From: JAAXTT01 sp964530215 | Lineage (GTDB): Bacteria; Bacillota; Desulfotomaculia; Desulfotomaculales; Desulfocucumaceae | Length of the DNA stretch: 21,215 nt | NCBI GenBank assembly: GCA_964530215.1 | Contig: CAZHAJ010000016.1 | Coordinates: forward strand, 1 to 21,215 | Direction: 5' to 3' | Shown: one piece after another, positions 15,217 to 21,215 of the stretch | How positions within the stretch are numbered: the first letter of the stretch is position 1 | How the letters are laid out: every line of letters starts with the position of its first letter | The notes under the pieces: generated by a model | What the model was told of the DNA's origin: nothing | What the model saw: the letters and a program-made list of their open reading frames with translations, nothing else | Databases searched by the model: none | Made by a program: the position numbers and the translations under genes

Positions 15217-16893
15217 CTACTCAACCTCCGTTCCGATGTAGTGCAGGATCCCACGTTTTGTCTGTACCGCAATATCGATTAGTTTGCCTCGGGTTTCCCA
15301 GTCTCGGATAATATTAAACACTTCTTTTCTTAACACCTCTGTTTCACCGAGGTCGTTTGTCAAGCCATACTTTTCAGCTCTTACATTCAGCCACTCATAG
15401 GAAAGGTTCAAGGCATGTTCTTCATCGAAGTTTTTATCAGGTATAACACCTTGATATCCTTCCTCCTGGATACTGTAATTTTTTTGTTCGGTGTCCGCTC
15501 TCAAGGTAACTTGCAATGTGGGTCTCGCCACTGCCGCTCCTATAGCATTTGCTACCCTGGCATAAGGAGGAATAACAGGATAGCAATCCAATGAAGCTGC
15601 CAGTTGGGTCAACAGCCCGGAGGCTGCTCCGCCAACCCCAACAACAGTGTCAGGTCTTAGCTTTTTCTTCTGAAGAACTTCCCAAACCCGATATGAAGGC
15701 TCTCTTTCCCAACTTTTAAACATATTGTTTACTTCGGTGGTTATAGCGTTTGTTACCAAGGAAACAATCTTCATTGCCACTTCCCATGGGGCTATTCCCA
15801 ATGGGTCACCCAATATTTTCATAGCTTCGTTAGCTAAGTTGAGATCACCCAGCTTAGTTAATCCCATAACTTTTAGGGCATCTGTGGGAGTAGGCATGGA
15901 GCCGCCCATACAATAAGGGGGTCCCATTCTTTCAGGCAAAAGAATAAGTTTGCTGCCTACTCTTTTTACAATACTGTCACCACCCACCGGTACAGACTTA
16001 GTGGCCAAAGCTCGGACATGGGTTAATTGTCCGTCAATAGTGGCACCTTTTGAAGACAGCAGTGGCAGCCCACCCAGAATCAATGCCAAGTCAGAGGTGG
16101 TTCCGCCGACATCAACTACAACAGAGGTTTCACCGGGTGGTATAAGAGCTTGAACTCCAAGGACACTGGCAGCTGGTCCGCTGAAAATTGTCTCTACCGG
16201 AGAATTCATAGATGACTGAAGGGGCATTGTTCCTCCGTCAGCTTTTAATATGTAAACCGGGCAGGATATTCCCCGGTTATCTAAAGCGGCCATTACTGAG
16301 CTGACAAAGCTTTGGTACTTTTCCCTGGTGGCACAATTTAACAGGGTAGACATAACTCTCCGGGGAAAGTTTAGTTGTCCTGCCACCTGATGTCCCATTT
16401 CCACCAGCCAGTTCTGATTTGTTTGTTGTATTCTTTTGTATACTTCCATTTCGTGTTTGTTGTTGCGAGATGAAAATTTACCTACGATGGCAATTTTGTT
16501 GGTGTTTCTTTGGATAATTTGAGCCAAGGTGTCATCTATTTCATTTGTGTTTAAGGGAATAGTTTCCCGCCCTCGATAATCAATGGCACCACTTAGAAAA
16601 AAAGTTTGGGCATTGTATTTATAATCACTGTTGCTCAACCCTGGACCGGGAATTAAAATCAGATCCACGGGGTCATATTTTTTTTCTGCTATAAGATTAG
16701 TGATCATAGTGGTACTCAAAACAACCCTGGCTATTAGATCCGCATGTACACCAGCCATTATATTATCGAAGGCTTCCAATAAGGATGTCATCAGATCTTC
16801 TCTGGTGGGAACCTTTGTCCATGCCCGTACCTGCCCTTTTTCCAGTAATACTGCGTCAGTAAATGTTCCCCCGACATCAAGACCGATATACAA
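15217..16893 (-). CDS. Hydantoinase/oxoprolinase-family (HyuA-like) protein
   Basis: A 558-residue ASKHA-fold protein. The N-terminal phosphate-type motif is DVGGTFTD (6-13) and the second is DVGGTTSD (261-268), with ADGG (218-221) and SGPAAS (238-243) in between, as in HyuA, the ATP-using subunit of N-methylhydantoinase, acetophenone carboxylase and 5-oxoprolinase. It is shorter than the usual HyuA of about 680 residues, and no HyuB partner is seen, so its substrate cannot be named. The TTG at 16891-16893 is the only sensible start, with GGGGGTG about 7 bases upstream. It lies 42 bases after mutS and its stop abuts the deacetylase ATG, so the two are probably translated together and may act on one amide-type substrate; that is inference. 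Confidence 0.85.
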   Translation of the reverse strand: MYIGLDVGGTFTDAVLLEKGQVRAWTKVPTREDLMTSLLEAFDNIMAGVHADLIARVVLSTTMITNLIAEKKYDPVDLILIPGPGLSNSDYKYNAQTFFLSGAIDYRGRETIPLNTNEIDDTLAQIIQRNTNKIAIVGKFSSRNNKHEMEVYKRIQQTNQNWLVEMGHQVAGQLNFPRRVMSTLLNCATREKYQSFVSSVMAALDNRGISCPVYILKADGGTMPLQSSMNSPVETIFSGPAASVLGVQALIPPGETSVVVDVGGTTSDLALILGGLPLLSSKGATIDGQLTHVRALATKSVPVGGDSIVKRVGSKLILLPERMGPPYCMGGSMPTPTDALKVMGLTKLGDLNLANEAMKILGDPLGIAPWEVAMKIVSLVTNAITTEVNNMFKSWEREPSYRVWEVLQKKKLRPDTVVGVGGAASGLLTQLAASLDCYPVIPPYARVANAIGAAVARPTLQVTLRADTEQKNYSIQEEGYQGVIPDKNFDEEHALNLSYEWLNVRAEKYGLTNDLGETEVLRKEVFNIIRDWETRGKLIDIAVQTKRGILHYIGTEVE

Positions 16894-16935
16894 CCCCTAC
16901 ACCCCCTAGATTATTTGAAAATGATTAATGTATTA

Positions 16936-19512
16936 TTAATTTTTTAGGTTGTTCTGAAATTTTGCCAGTAAGTTTAAGGCATCCAAAGGAGTAATGTTTA
17001 AAACATCTATATTGTTAATTTCTTGTACCAACTGTTCATAAGCTTTTTCTTGTGTCTCTTGGAGCAAGCTTAGCCTAGACTCTGTTCCCACAATGTGATT
17101 TTGATGTTTTAAGTTTTCCAGATTAATTAAAAATTCTTGAGCTCGTTTTACGATGGATTCAGGTAAACCTGCTAATGCGGCAACATGTATGCCATAACTT
17201 CGATCTGCTTTGCCTGGTAGAACTTTTCTCAAAAAAATTATCTTGTTATTCTGTTCCTGTACTGTTATTGTATAGTTTTTAATACCGTCGATAGTATCAA
17301 GATCGGTAAGTTCATGGTAATGGGTCGAGAACAAAGTTCTGCATTTAATATTGGCAACTATATACTCTACAAGGGCGCGAGCTATACTGATACCGTCATA
17401 GGTACTGGTACCTCTGCCCACTTCATCCATAACTACCAAACTGTTATCGGTTGCTCCATTAATAATATTCCGACACTCCATCATCTCCACCATAAAGGTG
17501 CTGAGTCCTCCTGCCAGATCGTCTGCAGCACCTATTCTGGTAAAAATCTTGTCAACCACACCTATTCGAGCTTCTTCAGCCGGGATAAAACTTCCTATTT
17601 GAGCCATTAGCACCAGTAAAGCAACCTGCCGCATATAGGTACTTTTTCCGGCCATATTAGGTCCAGTAAGCAAAATAATATTATTTTCAATATTTATAGT
17701 GGTGTCGTTAGGAACAAATACGCCGCTGCCGATAACTTTTTCCACCACTGGGTGGCGGCCCTCTATTATAAGAATTTCTTTGTCAGTAGAAATTCTAGGT
17801 CGATTATAATTTTCCTCTAATGCAACTTCTGCTAAAGAAAGTATCGTATCTGTTAATGCTACAGCATTGGAGGTTTTTTGTATCCTTTCCACAGCAGAAG
17901 ATACTTTTTCTCTTATTGAGTTGAATAAAGTGTATTCCAACTGTACCAACCGATCACCTGCCGAAAGTATTAAGTCCTCAAGTTCTTTTAGTTTTGGGGT
18001 TATATATCTCTCTACATTGGCTAGAGTCTGTTTTCTAATGAAATAATTTGGTACTTGGTTAATATAGGATTTAGTTACTTCAAAATAGTAGCCGAAAACT
18101 CTGTTATAGCCTACTTTAAGGTTTTTAATTCCTGAGTTTTCCCTCTCTTCGGACTCTAAATTAGACAGCCACGATCGTCCCTCACTTTGTATGTTTCTTA
18201 ACCTGTCAATCTCGGGATGGTAACCATCCCTTATCAACCTACCTTCCCTTACAGTAAGAGGTGGGTCACCTATTATGGATTGTTGTAAAAGTTCACATAT
18301 ATCTTCCAAAAGATCTATACTTTGAGTTATCTGCTTAAAAATTGATGTGTTAAGTAAAGAAACTATTTTCTTCAAAGCGGGTAGCTTTAACAAAGAATTG
18401 CTTAAAGATAACAAATCTCTGGCATTGGCACTACCGTAAACTGCTTTAGCAGCTAATCTTTCCAGATCGTATATTTTGCTCAAGATTTTTGCTAAATCAT
18501 CTTTACATATAATATTGCTCTTTAATTCTTCTACACTTTCCAAACGCTTATTAATTTCTGATGGGTCGGTAAGGGGTTGATCTATCCAGTTCCTAATCAT
18601 CCGACCGCCCATAGCTGTTTTTGTTTTATCAAGAACCCATACCAAAGTTCCCCAACGCTCGCCGTCCTTTAAGGAAGAGGTAAGTTCCAGATTTTTTCTA
18701 CTGGCTCGATCAATTAACATATACTGAGAGCTAAAATAAGGTTCCAGCTTCTTTATTTGGCCTGCATTCTTCATTTGAGTCAGCTCAAGATACCATAAAA
18801 GAGAACCTGAAGCTGCAAGTGCCTGAGCATTGTCCTGACACATGTTTTGCCATTTATCCCCTAAAACATCGTTTAATTTATTAGTGCTGTTTTCTTTGCT
18901 GTAATATTTATCTTCAAGAGAAGTTATATTTACCTTTTGAACCTCTTTAATCTCATTGATAATTTGGCAGTTGGCCATAGAGTCTGGGATAATTAACTCA
19001 GAAGGCTTAATACGGGACAATTCGTCCATCAATAATCTGGTGTTATCCAGTCCAGAGAATTGTGTGCATTTAAAGAAACCGGTGGTGATATCAGCAACTG
19101 CCAATCCATATACATTGTTTCCTTGATATACAGACACCAAGTAGTTGTGAGATTTTTCGTCAAGCGAAGTGTTTTCCATGACAGTCCCAGGGGTTATCAC
19201 CCGAACCACTTCTCTTTTGACGATACCCTTTGCTTGCGGTTCTTCCATCTGTTCACAGATAGCAACCTTATAACCCTTTTGAACCAGTCTGGCAATGTAT
19301 GTATCTGCCGCATGATATGGGACACCACACATGGGAACTTTTTGGGGATGTCCTGCATCTCTGCCGGTAAGGGTTATTTCCAGTTCTTGAGATGCTTTTA
19401 CAGCATCTTCAAAGAACATTTCGTAAAAATCTCCTAATCTAAAAAAAAGAATAGCTTCTTTATACTGACTTTTAATTTCCAAGTATTGTTTAATCATTGG
19501 GGTATAGCTCAA
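16936..19512 (-). CDS. mutS: DNA mismatch repair protein MutS
   Basis: An 858-residue mismatch-recognition ATPase. The N-terminal domain has the mismatch-wedging Phe-x-Glu in LGDFYEMF (28-33). The core, clamp and lever regions are full length. The ATPase has Walker A GPNMAGKST (617-625), Walker B VVMDEVGRGTS (693-703) and the STHYHELTD segment. An ATG at 19564-19566 would add 18 unusual residues; the TTG at 19510-19512 has GGAGGG 7 bases upstream and gives the family-typical start (SYTPMIKQYLEIK), so it is preferred. It is the first gene of the operon leading to mutL and hfq, and follows a terminator, so its promoter should lie in 19513-19588. Confidence 0.97.
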   Translation of the reverse strand: MSYTPMIKQYLEIKSQYKEAILFFRLGDFYEMFFEDAVKASQELEITLTGRDAGHPQKVPMCGVPYHAADTYIARLVQKGYKVAICEQMEEPQAKGIVKREVVRVITPGTVMENTSLDEKSHNYLVSVYQGNNVYGLAVADITTGFFKCTQFSGLDNTRLLMDELSRIKPSELIIPDSMANCQIINEIKEVQKVNITSLEDKYYSKENSTNKLNDVLGDKWQNMCQDNAQALAASGSLLWYLELTQMKNAGQIKKLEPYFSSQYMLIDRASRKNLELTSSLKDGERWGTLVWVLDKTKTAMGGRMIRNWIDQPLTDPSEINKRLESVEELKSNIICKDDLAKILSKIYDLERLAAKAVYGSANARDLLSLSNSLLKLPALKKIVSLLNTSIFKQITQSIDLLEDICELLQQSIIGDPPLTVREGRLIRDGYHPEIDRLRNIQSEGRSWLSNLESEERENSGIKNLKVGYNRVFGYYFEVTKSYINQVPNYFIRKQTLANVERYITPKLKELEDLILSAGDRLVQLEYTLFNSIREKVSSAVERIQKTSNAVALTDTILSLAEVALEENYNRPRISTDKEILIIEGRHPVVEKVIGSGVFVPNDTTINIENNIILLTGPNMAGKSTYMRQVALLVLMAQIGSFIPAEEARIGVVDKIFTRIGAADDLAGGLSTFMVEMMECRNIINGATDNSLVVMDEVGRGTSTYDGISIARALVEYIVANIKCRTLFSTHYHELTDLDTIDGIKNYTITVQEQNNKIIFLRKVLPGKADRSYGIHVAALAGLPESIVKRAQEFLINLENLKHQNHIVGTESRLSLLQETQEKAYEQLVQEINNIDVLNITPLDALNLLAKFQNNLKN

Positions 19513-19531
19513 AACCGTTCCCTCCCCCGAT

Positions 19532-19570
19532 ATTATATCACACACAATAAGTGGGCTATATGCCATTATA
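19532..19570 (-). promoter_or_regulatory. Candidate promoter elements for the mutS operon
   Basis: Two TATAAT hexamers occur on the minus strand, at 19565-19570 and 19532-19537. The second is an extended form, TGATATAAT, but it would leave a very short leader overlapping the ribosome binding site. The first leaves a more normal leader. Neither has a good -35 hexamer at the right distance. Confidence 0.35.
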
Positions 19571-19588
19571 CGGCAGGGTTTTCTAAAG

Positions 19589-19620
19589 AAAAAAAGCCGC
19601 CAACAAATAATGTCAGCAAC
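19589..19620 (-). terminator. Probable terminator after the YlbF/YmcA-family gene
   Basis: On the minus strand GTTGCTGAC (19620-19612) can pair with GTTGGCGGC (19604-19596), nine pairs with several G-U, around a 7-base loop, followed directly by seven T. It lies between the YlbF-family stop and mutS, separating the two transcription units. Confidence 0.7.
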
Positions 19621-19660
19621 TATGAATTTTGCAAACTTATAATACTATGGTAATAAACAT

Positions 19661-20035
19661 TTAACAACTATTGCAGGAACCACAGTCAGTGCTTTGGCAA
19701 GTGGATATGTCGCCGGAGATAGATCTTGCTATGATATCATTAATTTCTTCCAGCACCCTTTCAAAGCCTTGTTGCTTGCGAAAAAAATTTACAATTAAAT
19801 CATTATCCATAACTTTTTGCTCTAAATCTTCAACCTCTGCAATTTGCTCCGGAGTAAGGTCTTCCCCTTTGTCCCTTAGTTCCAGAAAATATCTTTGTTT
19901 TTGGTTAAATTCATTGACTAACAGGCTTGCTTCAGGGTCATTCATCATGGCGATCTCTGCATTTTTCATATTCTTCAGTTCATCTGATGAAGCTATAGCT
20001 TCCCCCAGCTCTTTTGCTTTTTCTAATATAGACAT
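19661..20035 (-). CDS. YlbF/YmcA-family regulator with cysteine-rich tail
   Basis: A 124-residue, mostly helical, charged protein of the Com_YlbF family. In B. subtilis YlbF, YmcA and YaaT (RicF, RicA, RicT) form a complex that carries iron-sulfur clusters and promotes mRNA processing with RNase Y, affecting competence, biofilm and sporulation. The position between miaB and mutS matches YmcA (RicA) of B. subtilis, where miaB, ymcA, cotE, mutS and mutL follow one another; cotE is absent here. The last 14 residues carry four cysteines (STCQSTDCGSCNSC), suitable for metal or cluster binding. Two adjacent ATGs are possible; the one at 20033-20035 is 6 bases after GGAGG, the one at 20036-20038 only 3. 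Which paralogue it represents is not settled. Confidence 0.87.
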   Translation of the reverse strand: MSILEKAKELGEAIASSDELKNMKNAEIAMMNDPEASLLVNEFNQKQRYFLELRDKGEDLTPEQIAEVEDLEQKVMDNDLIVNFFRKQQGFERVLEEINDIIARSISGDISTCQSTDCGSCNSC

Positions 20036-20090
20036 CATGCACCTCCGTTAGAAATATAGAAAAATTTTAAAATCAAAATTAAAACGTATA

Positions 20091-20110
20091 TTAGGCAGTT
20101 GATAGCCTAA
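20091..20110 (-). terminator. Weak hairpin at the end of miaB
   Basis: TTAGGC and GCCTAA form a 6-bp stem around an 8-base loop, overlapping the miaB stop codon on the minus strand. The following bases, TATACGTTTTAATTTT, are T-rich but not a clean run. It may attenuate transcription into the next gene rather than end it. Confidence 0.35.
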
Positions 20111-21215
20111 ATTTTTTCACCGTCCAGATGGGAAAGGGTATAACCTGTAATTTTAACTCTGTATATCTGACCAATTTCTTCAGGTTTACCTGGTATATAA
20201 ACCAGTTTGTTGCTCCTGGTTCTGCCTATATTTATGTTTGCTATCGTTTTATGCAGTCCCTCCAGCAATACTTCATGAACAGTACCAAGTTCCTGAGCAT
20301 TTCTTTCAAAGGAAATCTCATTCTGTCTCATTATTAATTTTTCTATCCTTTGTTTTTTTACATTTTCCGGCACCTGTAAGTTCATTTTTTCAGCCGGGGT
20401 ACCCGTTCTCTTGTTGTAGACAAAGGTATAGACTGTATCATAACGCACTTTTTCCAATATATCCATGGTATCCATAAAATCTTCTTCTGTTTCACCGGGA
20501 AAACCCACCATAATGTCGGAGGTAATGGACGCTCCGGGAATATGCTCCCTTATAGTTTTTATTAAATCTAGGTAATAATCCCGGTCATATCCTCTGTTCA
20601 TTGATTTAAGAACTTGATTGCTTCCTGACTGGATCGGTATATGAAAATGCTCACAAACCTTATGGGTGGTGCTGATGGTTTCTATGAGGTGATTTGTAAA
20701 GTCTTTTGGATGTGAAGTCATAAACCTGATTCTCTTTAGACCGTCCACTTTGTCTACTTCTATAAGTAATTCCGGAAAACCATATGGTGACAATGTACCT
20801 TCCAGGTCTTTTCCGTAGGAATTAACATTTTGACCCAGCAGAGTAACTTCTCGGTAGCCCTGGACTGCTAAATCCTTCAACTCTTTTATTATATCACTGG
20901 GTTTTCTGCTTCTCTCCCGTCCCCGAACATAAGGAACAATGCAATAAGTGCAAAAGTTATTGCAGCCGTATACAATTGGTACCCATGCTTTAATGCCGTC
21001 TTTTCGCTTGGCAGGCAATTGTTTATGTATTTTGGATAGATTACCTTGATCTATTAAAGTTCCTTTGCATTCTTCTGATTTTGTAATTAAATCAGGGAGA
21101 TTATGCAGGTTATTGGTGCCAAACACAAGGTTGACATAGGGGTATCTTTTCTTTATGTGTTCAGATGTTTCTTGCAGTTGGCTCATACAACCACCCACCC
21201 CTATTATAAGGGATG
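20107..21215 (-). CDS. miaB: tRNA-2-methylthio-N6-dimethylallyladenosine synthase MiaB, 5' end off the right edge
   Basis: The C-terminal 368 residues of a radical-SAM methylthiotransferase (about 440 aa when complete) that adds a methylthio group to dimethylallyl-A37 in tRNA, acting after MiaA. The first visible residues are SLIIGVGGCMSQ, which carries one cysteine of the N-terminal auxiliary cluster. The radical-SAM cysteines are in CNNFCTYCIVPYVRGRERS. The C-terminal TRAM domain includes GTVHEVLLEG and ends IYRVKITGYTLSHLDGEKI. The frame is open to the last base of the window, so the true start lies outside. It is followed by a weak hairpin and the YlbF/YmcA-family gene, the order known from B. 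subtilis. Confidence 0.95.
   Translation of the reverse strand, partial: SLIIGVGGCMSQLQETSEHIKKRYPYVNLVFGTNNLHNLPDLITKSEECKGTLIDQGNLSKIHKQLPAKRKDGIKAWVPIVYGCNNFCTYCIVPYVRGRERSRKPSDIIKELKDLAVQGYREVTLLGQNVNSYGKDLEGTLSPYGFPELLIEVDKVDGLKRIRFMTSHPKDFTNHLIETISTTHKVCEHFHIPIQSGSNQVLKSMNRGYDRDYYLDLIKTIREHIPGASITSDIMVGFPGETEEDFMDTMDILEKVRYDTVYTFVYNKRTGTPAEKMNLQVPENVKKQRIEKLIMRQNEISFERNAQELGTVHEVLLEGLHKTIANINIGRTRSNKLVYIPGKPEEIGQIYRVKITGYTLSHLDGEKI

Noticed and set aside
1..21215. CRISPR arrays, insertion sequences, phage genes, tRNA or rRNA genes
   Set aside because: No regularly spaced repeats, transposase or integrase sequence, or structural RNA genes could be recognised anywhere in the window.

Overview
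The window looks like a chromosomal core region of a spore-forming, anaerobic Clostridia-type Firmicute, probably Peptococcaceae-like. The signs are moderate-to-low GC, strong GGAGG-type ribosome binding sites, frequent TTG and GTG starts, a SpoVK-like ATPase, a YlbF/YmcA-family protein beside miaB and mutS, a LexA with a Gram-positive SOS box, and a methylmalonyl-CoA gene cluster like those of propionate-oxidising syntrophs. The standard genetic code applies, because several intact genes end in TGA. All genes are on the minus strand except lexA.

Left part (1-6681): one long minus-strand operon for the methylmalonyl-CoA pathway. In transcription order it holds fumarase alpha and beta, succinyl-CoA synthetase beta (sucC) and alpha (sucD), methylmalonyl-CoA mutase large and B12-binding subunits, methylmalonyl-CoA epimerase, and the carboxyltransferase (mmdA type), which runs off the left edge. 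Together these interconvert propionyl-CoA/methylmalonyl-CoA, succinate and malate. Synteny suggests syntrophic propionate oxidation, but the reverse direction (propionate formation) cannot be excluded.

Centre (6682-9948): a 306-base divergent intergenic region carries an SOS box for lexA and a possible promoter for the fumarase operon. lexA converges on a PLP-dependent methionine gamma-lyase-like gene (aluminium-resistance family) across a bidirectional terminator. Upstream of that gene is a SpoVK-like AAA+ ATPase.

Right part (9949-21215): the order is miaB (partial, runs off the right edge), a YlbF/YmcA-family gene, a terminator, then mutS, a hydantoinase/oxoprolinase-family gene, a histone-deacetylase-like gene, mutL, a SAM methyltransferase, miaA, hfq and a terminator. 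mutS to hfq are tightly packed and probably form one operon combining mismatch repair, tRNA modification and Hfq with two metabolic-looking genes.

The most notable observation is in the deacetylase gene. It is split by a single in-frame UGA (14479-14481) between the last zinc ligand and the catalytic Gly-Gly-Tyr motif. Everything downstream stays open for 212 codons in the same frame. The UGA aligns with Cys275 of human HDAC8, and a SECIS-like hairpin can be drawn around it. Three explanations compete: a selenocysteine-containing deacetylase, termination-reinitiation giving a two-chain enzyme, or a recent nonsense mutation or sequence error. The sequence alone does not decide. Two other genes (fumarase alpha and the methionine gamma-lyase-like gene) lack a convincing AUG/GUG/UUG start where the ribosome binding site and family alignment place it.
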